Virus record (IMG/VR): IMGVR_UViG_3300040810_001033
Coordinates: 1 to 40,808 of that record
Strand: one strand, 5' to 3'
Source: a virus
DNA: 40,808 bases
Part shown: piece by piece, positions 23,466 through 30,766 of the stretch
Numbering within the stretch: position 1 is the first letter of the stretch
Layout of the letters: each line of letters begins with the position of its first letter
The notes under the pieces: generated by a model
The model's input: the letters and a program-made list of their open reading frames with translations, nothing else
The model's database searches: none
Told to the model about the DNA's origin: nothing
Made by a program: the position numbers and the translations under genes

Positions 23466-23540
23466 GGCGAAAAGTTAGCACGGTCTCCCCCTTGACGTCA
23501 TGGGTAAGCGCGTGCTAACTCCTGGTCAGGAGGTGAGACC
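23466..23540. promoter_or_regulatory. Divergent overlapping promoters between terL and the Gp3-like gene
   Basis: AGTTAGCACG (23473-23482) and CGTGCTAACT (23511-23520) form an inverted repeat. For the + strand, TTGACG (23492-23497) is 17 bases before CTAACT. For the - strand, ATGACG (complement of 23496-23501) is 17 bases before its CTAACT. The -35 elements overlap at CG, so the two promoters probably compete. The same CGTGCTAAC motif appears upstream of the nuclease and RuvC genes. Direction and -10 identity are inference. Confidence 0.62.
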
Positions 23541-24656
23541 ATGACCACACGCTCACGCTATGACCTGGACGCGCGGCCGGTGGCGCCGGTGGACGCGTTG
23601 CTGACTCTCGGGAGGAAGGGCCGCAACGGCGCCCCCGTCGGGAAGGATCGATTCTGGATCGTGTCGCCGGACCTGGAGACCAGGGAATTCCAGGCCCGCG
23701 GGGGCCGCACGTACCGCGGCGAAATCCACCCGCTCCACCCGGCTCTCGAGGAATGGCACCGGGACGCCACGGACGAGGAGCGCCGGACGATCACGTATGA
23801 GGTGGAGGCCGCGCGGGTCACGGACGCGATCGAGATCGGACGCGCGCGACCCAAGGCCCCGGACGGCCGGGAGACTCCGACAAAGACGGAGTGGTGCCGA
23901 CAGGTGGAGCGGGGCCGCGCCGCGTCGTGGGATTTCGCCGCCGGACGGTGGACGCCGCGGGCCTGTGCTGGCGACGCATGCCCGGACGCGCGCGGGTGCA
24001 AGCCACGCCTCCAGGTGATCGGCCGCCTCGTCTGGACGGGCCGGTGGGCTCACCTCCCCCGCCTCCGTGTCCGCCTCCGCTCCCGTGGATGGGGGGCGGC
24101 CAAAGGCCACATGGGCGTGGTGGAGCTGCTGGATTCGACGTGGGCCGGGTACATGATCGCCGCGTCCGGTCGGTACGATCTCCAGGGTCTCCCGTGGCAT
24201 GATGTCCACGTCCAGGCGGGCCTCCCGGACTACCTGGCCGCCGGTCTCCAGGTCCGCGCGCACCTCCACGAGGTGACCCGCGACGGGGGACGCCGCCGCT
24301 ACTGGGCGATCCGCGCGTCCACCGTCCAGCCTATGGCGGATTGGCTGGAATCACAGCGCCGCCGGGTGGACCTGGCCCGCGTGATCCGTGGGACCGCGGA
24401 CGCCATACCGGCCCCCACGGACGCCTCGGAGGCCCCTAGCGTCGCGCCCACGCCGTCCCCGGTGGACGAGGTGGACCCGGCCCTCCAGGGACGCCGGGAG
24501 GCCGCCCACGCGTACCTCGTGGAGCACGGGTATCCGCTGGACGAGGTGGCCGCCGTCACCGAGGGGAGGACGCCGGCCACCTGGACGGCGGAGGACCTGG
24601 ACGAGATCCGACACATGATCCGACGCGGCCGCGTGGCCGCCGGGGGGGAAGAATGA
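23541..24656 (+). CDS. Gp3-like / recombination-directionality-factor-like zinc protein
   Basis: The 371-residue protein starts at ATG 23541 with AGGAGGT upstream. The opening LGRKGRNGAPVGKDRFWIVSPD, a GRTYRGEI segment, and the Cys cluster ACAGDACPDARGCKPR (about 140-155) recall the Gp3-like family of phage proteins (phiC31 gp3 being the recombination directionality factor). The middle (GRLVWTGRWAHLPRLRVRLRSRGWGAA) and C-terminal helices are less clear. No integrase is present here, so a replication or ssDNA-handling role is more likely than excision. Family recognition is from memory. Confidence 0.5.
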   Translation: MTTRSRYDLDARPVAPVDALLTLGRKGRNGAPVGKDRFWIVSPDLETREFQARGGRTYRGEIHPLHPALEEWHRDATDEERRTITYEVEAARVTDAIEIGRARPKAPDGRETPTKTEWCRQVERGRAASWDFAAGRWTPRACAGDACPDARGCKPRLQVIGRLVWTGRWAHLPRLRVRLRSRGWGAAKGHMGVVELLDSTWAGYMIAASGRYDLQGLPWHDVHVQAGLPDYLAAGLQVRAHLHEVTRDGGRRRYWAIRASTVQPMADWLESQRRRVDLARVIRGTADAIPAPTDASEAPSVAPTPSPVDEVDPALQGRREAAHAYLVEHGYPLDEVAAVTEGRTPATWTAEDLDEIRHMIRRGRVAAGGEE

Positions 24657-24934
24657 CACAGCGAACGATCAAGGCTTGGACGGCCCTCACGATGGCCGCC
24701 GCGTGGATGCTTATGGGGGCGGCCCGCGCCGTCCTCGTGGCGGTCTCTCCCGCGCCGCGGCCACGGAGGCGAGACACCCCAGAGCGCCGCGCGGAGTACG
24801 CGGCACACATTCTATCTTTCGGCCACAGCCGGGAGGAGATCGCGGAGCACAGCGCCGCCGCGATCTGTCTCCGTGAGCAGGTGATCGCGGACCTGGAGGA
24901 CGAGATCCGACGCATGACCGGGGGTGACGCATGA
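24653..24934 (+). CDS. Small membrane-anchored protein, 93 aa
   Basis: ATG 24653 overlaps the previous stop (ATGA). A hydrophobic segment (ALTMAAAWMLMGAARAVLVAV, about 11-31) is a likely signal anchor. It is followed by an Arg-rich stretch (PRPRRRDTPERRAEY) and a charged helical tail (SREEIAEHSAAAICLREQVIADLEDEIRRMTG). The C-terminal gene edge carries the CGGGGGT-GACGCATG hairpin that also surrounds the next two starts. Function unknown. Confidence 0.6.
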   Translation: MTQRTIKAWTALTMAAAWMLMGAARAVLVAVSPAPRPRRRDTPERRAEYAAHILSFGHSREEIAEHSAAAICLREQVIADLEDEIRRMTGGDA

Positions 24935-24940
24935 CCCCCG
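24919..24940 (+). promoter_or_regulatory. Start-codon hairpin, copy 1
   Basis: CGGGGGT (24919-24925) pairs with ACCCCCG (24934-24940) around the loop GACGCATG. The GGGGGTG Shine-Dalgarno is in the stem and the ATG (24931) in the loop, so translation is probably coupled to unwinding by ribosomes from the gene upstream. Copies occur at 25632-25653 and 26294-26315. Confidence 0.7.
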
Positions 24941-25647
24941 CATACGTGCTCACATACGGGAAACACGCGACGCGCGAGCAGGGCATGTGCCTACTTGAAG
25001 CCGTCGCCTACATCGCGGGCGAGCCGCATAACGACACACCAGAGTGCGCCTGCGGCGTTCTGGCGGCATACGGGCGATCGCTGAATGACGTCATGGGGGA
25101 GGGTCCAGAGGGCGACGCGCTACGCGACCGGTACCTGGGCGACATCGCGCCGCTACTGGTCGGGACACGCAGCACGCCCGAGGTGGAGAGGCGGCGGGCG
25201 TATCTGCTGGCGGATCGCGCCGTGCGTGTGATCGCGCCGATGGCGCTAGAGGCTGTCGATCTGCACGACCACGCAGCGACGCTGCGAGCGCTCGCGCCTG
25301 TCACCGACGCAGCCACCGCCCGCGCCGCCTATGCTGCTGCCACCGTCGGCTGCGCCGCCGCCCGCGCCGCCGCCTACGCCGCCGCCCGCGCCGCCCGCGC
25401 CGCTGGTGCCGCCGCCGCCTACGCCGCTGGTGCCGCCGCCGCCTACGCCGCTGGTGCCGCCGCCGATGCCGTCGATTCCGCCGCCCGCGCCAACGCCCGC
25501 GTCGCTATGCCCGATTCCGCCGCCGATGCCGCCCGCGCCGCCGCCGATGCCGCCCGCGCCGCCCGTGTCGCCGACCCTGACACCGTGTGGGCAGAGGCAC
25601 GTCAGGCGCTGATCGATGCGATCCAGATCTCCGGGGGTGACGCATGA
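24931..25647 (+). CDS. Ala-rich repeat protein, paralogue A (conserved phage family of unknown function)
   Basis: A 238-residue protein with a conserved globular N-terminus: GKHATREQGMCLLEAVAYIAGEPHNDTPECACGVLAAYGRSLND, then ALRDRYLGDIAPLLVGTRSTPEVERRRAYLLADRAVRVIAPMALEA. A C-terminal Ala-rich helical array (about residues 128-215; AARAAAYAAARAARAAGAAAAYA) follows. I recall similar proteins with GEMCxMEAVAYVAGE and Ala/Trp/Asp repeats in actinophages; function unknown. The next gene is a paralogue: about 70 percent of the N-terminal residues match by eye. Codon use differs from the rest of the phage (GCC runs, no CGTGAG/CTCACG). Confidence 0.8.
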   Translation: MTPAYVLTYGKHATREQGMCLLEAVAYIAGEPHNDTPECACGVLAAYGRSLNDVMGEGPEGDALRDRYLGDIAPLLVGTRSTPEVERRRAYLLADRAVRVIAPMALEAVDLHDHAATLRALAPVTDAATARAAYAAATVGCAAARAAAYAAARAARAAGAAAAYAAGAAAAYAAGAAADAVDSAARANARVAMPDSAADAARAAADAARAARVADPDTVWAEARQALIDAIQISGGDA

Positions 25648-25653
25648 CCCCCG
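25632..25653 (+). promoter_or_regulatory. Start-codon hairpin, copy 2
   Basis: CGGGGGT / ACCCCCG around GACGCATG, with ATG 25644 in the loop, identical to copy 1 over 22 bases. It lies at the junction of the two Ala-rich paralogues and probably marks the duplication joint. Confidence 0.72.
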
Positions 25654-26309
25654 CATACACGCTCACACATGGGCCACACGCCACGCGAGAGCAGGGGATG
25701 TGTTTGCTGGAAGCCGTCGCATGGCTCGCGGGCGAGCCGCATAGCGACAGGCCAGAGTGTGCCTGCGGCGTGTTGGCAGCATACGGGCGATCGCTGAATG
25801 ACGTCATGGGCGAGGGCGCTGGCGGCGACGCACTGCGCGCCCGGTACCTGGGCGACATCGCGCCCATGCTCGTCGGGACACGCAGCACGCCCGAGGTGGA
25901 GAGGCGGCGGGCGTATCTGCTGGCGGATCGCGCCGTGCGTGTGATCGCGCCGATGGCACTAGACGCTGCCGGCCTGCACGACCACGCCGCGACGCTGCGA
26001 GGGCTGGATCCCGTCACGGATGAGGGCACCGCCCGTGCCGCCAAGGCCGTCGCTGGTGCCGCCGCATGGGCCGCCGTCGATGCCGCCGAGGCCGCCGCCC
26101 GCGCCGCTGGTGCCGCCGCCGAGGCCGCCGCATGGGCCGCCTACGCCGCCGCCGATGCCGCCGCCGCATGGGCCGCCGCCCGCGCCGCCGCCATCGCCGC
26201 CGCCCGTGTCGCCCATGCCGCCGCCCGTGTCGCCGACCCTGACACCGTGTGGAGCGAGGCACGCCGAGCGCTGATCGATGCGATCCAGATCTCCGGGGGT
26301 GACGCATGA
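25644..26309 (+). CDS. Ala-rich repeat protein, paralogue B
   Basis: The 221-residue tandem paralogue of 24931-25647. N-termini match almost residue for residue (MTPAYTLTHGPHATREQGMCLLEAVAWLAGEP) and both end DTVWxEARxALIDAIQISGGDA. The Ala-rich middle (about 128-200) has a different repeat phase with Trp (AAWAAYAAADAAAAWAA), so these repeats evolve quickly. Both genes start inside the same hairpin. Their DNA lacks the CGTGAG hexamer typical of the other genes. The family is unknown to me by function; a structural or antagonist role is speculation. Confidence 0.8.
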   Translation: MTPAYTLTHGPHATREQGMCLLEAVAWLAGEPHSDRPECACGVLAAYGRSLNDVMGEGAGGDALRARYLGDIAPMLVGTRSTPEVERRRAYLLADRAVRVIAPMALDAAGLHDHAATLRGLDPVTDEGTARAAKAVAGAAAWAAVDAAEAAARAAGAAAEAAAWAAYAAADAAAAWAAARAAAIAAARVAHAAARVADPDTVWSEARRALIDAIQISGGDA

Positions 26310-26315
26310 CCCCCG
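26294..26315 (+). promoter_or_regulatory. Start-codon hairpin, copy 3
   Basis: Same hairpin as copies 1 and 2, with ATG 26306 of the winged-helix gene in the loop. The upstream ATCCAGATCTC also matches copy 2. The start of an unrelated gene thus carries the same element, consistent with recombination at this block. Confidence 0.7.
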
Positions 26316-26737
26316 GCGCCGTCCGCTATCTCCTCGAGGAGATCCACGAGACCGTCCAGCGCCGCGGGGGACGACCGGCCCCCCTCGCTCCACACGTCGC
26401 ACGAGAGGCCACGAGACACCCCGGTGACGTCCTGGTCATCGACGGCCACGCCCTACTCACGGACGCCGGGGTGAGGGAGCTATACCGGCTACAGCGGGAG
26501 ACCCTGGAGCTAGGTCCGCGGGAGAGATCGGTCCACGTGCACCGCGCGTCTGGCGTCGTGGCCTCCGTGGCTCGCGCCGTCGATCGGCTGGACCCGGGTG
26601 TCTACCGGACCAGTCAGATCGCCGTGGTCGCCGGCTACTCACGGCGCCACGTCCGCCGGGTCCTACATGAGAACTCCGAGCGGTGGAGACTTGAGCCCGT
26701 CCAGGTGGGGAACCGGACGGACTGGAGGGTGACATGA
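26306..26737 (+). CDS. Winged-helix DNA-binding protein, 143 aa
   Basis: ATG 26306 is in the hairpin at 26294. The C-terminal half carries a helix-turn-helix followed by a wing: YRTSQIAVVAGYSRRHVRRVLHENSERWRLEPVQVGNRTDWRVT (about 99-142). The N-terminal half is helical with no recognised fold. It probably binds DNA and might regulate the methyltransferase/helicase operon. The next gene has a similar C-terminal domain, so the two may be distant paralogues. Overlaps it by ATGA. Confidence 0.6.
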   Translation: MTPGAVRYLLEEIHETVQRRGGRPAPLAPHVAREATRHPGDVLVIDGHALLTDAGVRELYRLQRETLELGPRERSVHVHRASGVVASVARAVDRLDPGVYRTSQIAVVAGYSRRHVRRVLHENSERWRLEPVQVGNRTDWRVT

Positions 26738-27183
26738 GCCCCTCCGTCCTGTCCCGCGTGGCCGCCGCCATAGAGGCCCACGACGTCACCCGGATCCGTC
26801 TCGGGGCGATCCCTACGCCACTGGCTGAGCTAGACCGACTCCGCGCCGCGGGTCTCCTCCGCCTGGAGGGCGGCCGGGTCGGATTGACTCCCGCCGGGTG
26901 GCGCATCGTCCAGGAGACCGACAGGTGGATCGGACCCGTGGAGACCTACACGCAGACGCTACCGGAGGCCCGCCGCGTGGGTCTCCGCGTCGCGCGCGCC
27001 CTGGACGACCTGGCCGGCCGGTGGGTCGGGTCGGACGAGGTGGCACGGGTCGCCGGGGTCTCGAGGAAGTCCGCGCGGGAGTGGCTCTCTCGGCTGTGGC
27101 GGGACGGACAGATCCACAAGCAGATGGGACACCGGATCCCCGGGGACCATGCACCCAACGCGTACCTATGGAGATCGAGATGA
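26734..27183 (+). CDS. Protein with two winged-helix-like domains, 149 aa
   Basis: ATG 26734 overlaps the previous stop. Residues about 22-62 (LGAIPTPLAELDRLRAAGLLRLEGGRVGLTPAGWRIV) look like one winged-helix with a strand-turn wing. Residues about 95-130 (GRWVGSDEVARVAGVSRKSAREWLSRLWRDGQIHKQ) look like a second. This suggests a small transcription or replication factor. It overlaps the methyltransferase start by ATGA at 27180-27183. Confidence 0.58.
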   Translation: MSPSVLSRVAAAIEAHDVTRIRLGAIPTPLAELDRLRAAGLLRLEGGRVGLTPAGWRIVQETDRWIGPVETYTQTLPEARRVGLRVARALDDLAGRWVGSDEVARVAGVSRKSAREWLSRLWRDGQIHKQMGHRIPGDHAPNAYLWRSR

Positions 27184-28586
27184 CACACAGACCACACGGA
27201 CACCCGTCGCGCGCGGGTCATCGACTAGGCCGCCACCTCGTCCACGCCGGGGACAATCTGGACATGCTTCGGAGGCTACCGGACAATTCCGTGGACGCCG
27301 TGGTGACGGATCCGCCGTATGGTCTCGGACGCCACCCGGACGCGGTGGCCATGCTCCGGGACTGGCTGGACACGGGCTATCACGAGGTCAAGGGGACCGG
27401 ATTCATGGGGCGACGCTGGGACGCGTTCGTGCCTCAGCCCGTCCTGTGGCGTGAGGTGGCGCGGGTGTTGAAACCGGGCGGCCACCTCGTGGCTTTCTTT
27501 GGGACGCGGACGTATGACGTGGGGACCTTGTCGATCCGTCTGGCTGGCCTGGAGGTCCGGGACGCCCTGGCGTGGGTCTATGGGAGCGGGTTTCCGAAAT
27601 CTCACAACGTCTCAGCAGCAATCGATCGCCAACTTGGAGCGACACGGGAAAAGATAAGGATCGACGCGGGAAGTGTCCGCAACCCTAAAAGCGTAAACGG
27701 CGGGCACGGCATCGATGGCGGGGATCGTCCGTGGATGCAGCAAGCACGCGCGCGGGGCTACCATGAGACGGACGGACCCGACGCCGTAACGGACGCCGCG
27801 CGCGCGTGGGACGGGTGGGGTACCGCCCTGAAGCCAGCGCTAGAGCCGATCGCCCTGTGTCGCCTCCCGCCCTCGGAGTCCTCGATCGCCAGGAACGTCC
27901 TGCGGTGGGGGACGGGGGGGATCAACGTCCGAGGCTGTGAGGTCCCGGCGGGACCGGGCCACGACGCGCGGAGGCCGTCCGCGGGTGGAGAGAATGGACT
28001 GGGTGGATCGTCCACATTCAAGATCCGGGAGCGCCGGGTGGAGGACCAACCGCGACGCGCGGGCCGCTGGCCCGCCAACCTGATCCACGACGGGAGCCCG
28101 GAGGCCGTGGCGGGGATGCCGGAGACGGGGGTCTCCGGGGCGGCTAGGAACGGGCGCCCCTCCGCCGCCCTGAACCGGGGGAGCATCGGACCCGGTGGCG
28201 GACTCCATGGCAACGGGGCGCTACACGCGGACCACGGATCCGCCGCCCGCTATTTCTACTCCGCCAAGACCTCCCCGGCGGAACGGGCCGGATCGCGCCA
28301 CCCGACGATTAAGCCCCTGGCCCTCATGCGGTACCTCGTCCGTCTCGTGACGCCGCCGGGTGGCGTGGTCCTCGATCCGTACCTCGGGAGCGGGACGACC
28401 CTTCTAGCCGCGGAGGCCGAGGGGGTCACCTGCTACGGGGCGGAGGCGGAGCACCTGGAGGACATCCTCCACCGGTGGGACCACCGACGCGAGATCCGCC
28501 GCGCGTCCGAGGGCGTCCAGGAGACCGCCGGGGGACGTGACGAGCACGAGGCACAGGGGGAGCTGTTCCCGGGGGTGGTGTCGTGA
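27180..28586 (+). CDS. DNA methyltransferase (N6-adenine / N4-cytosine type)
   Basis: I start at ATG 27180 (468 aa), overlapping the previous stop; a longer reading from 26898 is another frame of the upstream gene. Motif IV TDPPYG (43-48) is near the N-terminus and the SAM-binding DPYLGSGTT (motif I) near the C-terminus, the beta-class order. Between them are FFGTRTYDVGTL and HPTIKPLALMRYLVRL. No restriction endonuclease is adjacent, so this is an orphan methylase, probably shielding phage DNA from host restriction or modifying regulatory sites. The recognition site cannot be told. It ends overlapping the helicase start. Confidence 0.85.
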   Translation: MTHRPHGHPSRAGHRLGRHLVHAGDNLDMLRRLPDNSVDAVVTDPPYGLGRHPDAVAMLRDWLDTGYHEVKGTGFMGRRWDAFVPQPVLWREVARVLKPGGHLVAFFGTRTYDVGTLSIRLAGLEVRDALAWVYGSGFPKSHNVSAAIDRQLGATREKIRIDAGSVRNPKSVNGGHGIDGGDRPWMQQARARGYHETDGPDAVTDAARAWDGWGTALKPALEPIALCRLPPSESSIARNVLRWGTGGINVRGCEVPAGPGHDARRPSAGGENGLGGSSTFKIRERRVEDQPRRAGRWPANLIHDGSPEAVAGMPETGVSGAARNGRPSAALNRGSIGPGGGLHGNGALHADHGSAARYFYSAKTSPAERAGSRHPTIKPLALMRYLVRLVTPPGGVVLDPYLGSGTTLLAAEAEGVTCYGAEAEHLEDILHRWDHRREIRRASEGVQETAGGRDEHEAQGELFPGVVS

Positions 28587-30352
28587 CCACCGCCGCCACG
28601 CCGGCCCTGTGGAGCGGGTCCCGGTGGCCGCCGCGCCGGTGTCAGGACGAGGGGGTCCGGGCCGCCCTGGCTCACGCCGGATCGCCCTTGATCGACAGCT
28701 GCACCGGCTCCGGTAAGTCCATGATGATTTCCGAGCTGGCATGGTACCACCGGGAGACCATGCAACCCCGGGACGTGGTGATCGTCATGACGTCCCGTCA
28801 GGACCTCGTGGCGTCCCTCTCCGAGGCCGCGCGCCACCGTCTCGGGGAGGACGTGGGTGTGTGGTACGGCCGACGCAAGAAATGGGGGCGCGTGGTCTTC
28901 TCGTGCTATCAGTCCCTCCCGGCCGTGGCGGACGAGGTGACCGCCCACGGGTACCGCGTGGCCCTCCTGATATGCGACGAGGCCCACAGGCTCACGACGC
29001 CGGCCCGGTGGGGGGAGGTCCAGCGGTTGGACCCGGTCAAGCGGATCGCCCTCACGGCCACCGCCTACACCGGACGGGGCGAGCCGATCCCCGGGTGGTC
29101 CGTCTGCTACAGTTACCGCGTGATCGACGCGATCCGGGACGGGGTCCTGGTACGCCCGGAGCCCCGGCGGTGGACGGGAGACACCGGGGAGGCCGTGAGC
29201 GTGGCGTGCGTCGAGATGATCGCCGCCGCGCCACCGGGGCCGGGTGTCGCGTCCGCCCTGTCTATCGCTGACGCGATCCATTTCGCGCGGGTCCTCACGG
29301 ACTCGGGGATCCCAGCGCTGGACTACCACAGCAAGATCCGGCCGAGCGAGCGCCGCCGCCGCCTAGCCGCCCTGGCCGCCGGGGACGTCCGGGTCCTCGT
29401 CCACCCGCGGATCATGACAGAGGGCGTGGACGTCCCCGCCGTCCGGTGGATGTGCCTCCGTGTGGCGCGCAATCGCCGGGACCTCGTCCAGGAGGTGGGG
29501 CGGGGCCTCCGTACCCTCTCCGAGCCGGACGCGTGGGGGAGCAAGGTCCGCTGCGTGATCCTGGACCCGCTTCACCAGCTGCCACACGTGGAAAGCATCG
29601 ACATGGACGGGGAGACCGTCCTGGACGGGGCGGACGTGGAGGCCATCCTGGAGGCCCTCGAGGAGCCAGAGGACGAGGACGTCCAGGAGACCAAAGAGGA
29701 ACGGAAACAGCGGGAGGCCGAGGAGAAAGCGGAGGCCACGGTACGCCACGTCTCCGACGTCTCCGCATGGTGCACCCTCGCACGGGACCGCCTAGCAATC
29801 GCCGGGTGGATACAACGGGACACCACGGAGCGGTGGGGGGCGTGGCTGCTACGGGAGCCCACGGCGAAACAGATCGCCACGCTCCAGGCCAAGCGGCGGA
29901 CCCTGCGGTGGTTCCCGCCGTCCTACAGGGACCCGATCCGCGTGGCGCTGGACCACCCGGAGCACCTCACACGCGGGGGCGCGCGGGATCTGCTCTCGGT
30001 CCTCCTGGCCGTGTCCAGACAGTCCGGGATGCACGCGTCCGGCGGTGGGGATCAGGCCCTCGGAGTAGCCAACGATCTCACCCGCCGCCACGGGTGGACC
30101 GCCACGCGCCGGGACATCCTGGAGACCCTCGGACGCGGGTGGACGATCACGCCCCGGGACCTGGCGGACGCGTGGGTGGAGCGGGGGTGGATCTCCGCGG
30201 ACGACCTCGGGACCGGCCGGGTGTCCTTCACGTCCGCCGCCCTCGAGGCCGTCCAGGCACGGAGGGCCGCGGGTCCCCGTGTCCTGTGGTCGTGGCGGTG
30301 GCCGTCCGAGGTGGAGCTACCTGAGGCGCCGTGGGACGAGGCGGAGGAGTGA
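28583..30352 (+). CDS. SF2 DEAH-type helicase
   Basis: GTG 28583 overlaps the methylase stop. The 589-residue protein shows superfamily 2 motifs: Walker A CTGSGKS (40-46), DEAH (132-135), motif III TAT (158-160), and motif VI QEVGRGLR (303-310). A long charged linker at about 350-385 (EEPEDEDVQETKEERKQREAEEKAEATV) precedes a C-terminal helical part. It would unwind DNA (or DNA/RNA) during phage replication or repair. It is followed by a terminator at 30352-30384. Confidence 0.83.
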   Translation: MTTAATPALWSGSRWPPRRCQDEGVRAALAHAGSPLIDSCTGSGKSMMISELAWYHRETMQPRDVVIVMTSRQDLVASLSEAARHRLGEDVGVWYGRRKKWGRVVFSCYQSLPAVADEVTAHGYRVALLICDEAHRLTTPARWGEVQRLDPVKRIALTATAYTGRGEPIPGWSVCYSYRVIDAIRDGVLVRPEPRRWTGDTGEAVSVACVEMIAAAPPGPGVASALSIADAIHFARVLTDSGIPALDYHSKIRPSERRRRLAALAAGDVRVLVHPRIMTEGVDVPAVRWMCLRVARNRRDLVQEVGRGLRTLSEPDAWGSKVRCVILDPLHQLPHVESIDMDGETVLDGADVEAILEALEEPEDEDVQETKEERKQREAEEKAEATVRHVSDVSAWCTLARDRLAIAGWIQRDTTERWGAWLLREPTAKQIATLQAKRRTLRWFPPSYRDPIRVALDHPEHLTRGGARDLLSVLLAVSRQSGMHASGGGDQALGVANDLTRRHGWTATRRDILETLGRGWTITPRDLADAWVERGWISADDLGTGRVSFTSAALEAVQARRAAGPRVLWSWRWPSEVELPEAPWDEAEE

Positions 30353-30384
30353 CGATCCCGTGGTGGTGGGGATCGTGGGTTTTT
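30352..30384 (+). terminator. Terminator at the end of the helicase operon
   Basis: ACGATCCC (30352-30359) pairs with GGGATCGT (30369-30376), loop of 9, followed by GGG and TTTTT (30380-30384). It lies directly upstream of the cassette-2 promoter and closes the operon that ends with the helicase. Confidence 0.78.
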
Positions 30385-30470
30385 CTTCGCTTAAATGAGC
30401 CGGATTGGTTGCGCGTTACAGGGGGCCACCATAAGAGCATTTCACCGGGGGGGACGAACCGCCCCGCAGA
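30385..30470 (+). promoter_or_regulatory. Cassette promoter P2 and leader (copy 2)
   Basis: TTCGCTTAAATGAGCCGGATTGG then TTGCGC (30409-30414) and CATAAG (30430-30435; spacer 15), followed by AGCATTTCACCGGGGGG. This block matches P3 (34373) and P4 (35183) almost base for base and P1 in its first half. The conserved leader beyond the promoter suggests control of transcription start and translation together. Confidence 0.68.
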
Positions 30471-30482
30471 CTGGAGATGACC

Positions 30483-30722
30483 ATGACGATCCACACCCTG
30501 ACCAACCCGCGCGCCACCTCCTCCGGGGAGGTCCACCGCGTCCACTACGTGATCACGGGGGACCGCGCGATCGTCGTCCTGGAGGACACCATGATGGACC
30601 GGGCCACCCCGGCCACCCTGGAGGCCGCGCGCGCGGACTACCGGGAGCGCCTCCGTAGGGGCCACCGGCCCACGGAGACCTCACCACAGGCGCGCCGCCG
30701 CCTCGTCCGTGACCTGACCTGA
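30483..30722 (+). CDS. Unknown small protein of cassette 2, 79 aa
   Basis: ATG 30483 is chosen because GGAG lies 6 bases upstream, as in the other cassettes (an ATG at 30477 is also in frame). The 79-residue product (MTIHTLTNPRATSSGEVHRVHYVITGDRAIVVLEDTMMDRATP...) has a short beta part followed by an Arg-rich helix (LEAARADYRERLRRGHRP). It is not recognised. It may be a small nucleic-acid- or host-protein-binding factor. Confidence 0.68.
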   Translation: MTIHTLTNPRATSSGEVHRVHYVITGDRAIVVLEDTMMDRATPATLEAARADYRERLRRGHRPTETSPQARRRLVRDLT

Positions 30723-30731
30723 CCACCCACC

Positions 30732-30747
30732 GCCCCCTCACGGGGGC
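30732..30747 (+). terminator. Intercistronic G/C hairpin of cassette 2
   Basis: GCCCCC-TCAC-GGGGGC in the context CACCGCCCCCTCACGGGGGC, the same as in cassette 1 (12946-12961). The next gene's Shine-Dalgarno follows. No T-run. Confidence 0.5.
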
Positions 30748-30766
30748 CACACGAGGAGAGGACGAC

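Noticed and set aside
28433-29329. 298-codon antisense ORF, and similar long antisense ORFs (20199-21047, 23553-24269, 129-713)
   Set aside because: They oppose recognised genes (helicase, nuclease, Gp3-like, ART). GC-rich DNA leaves opposite frames open.
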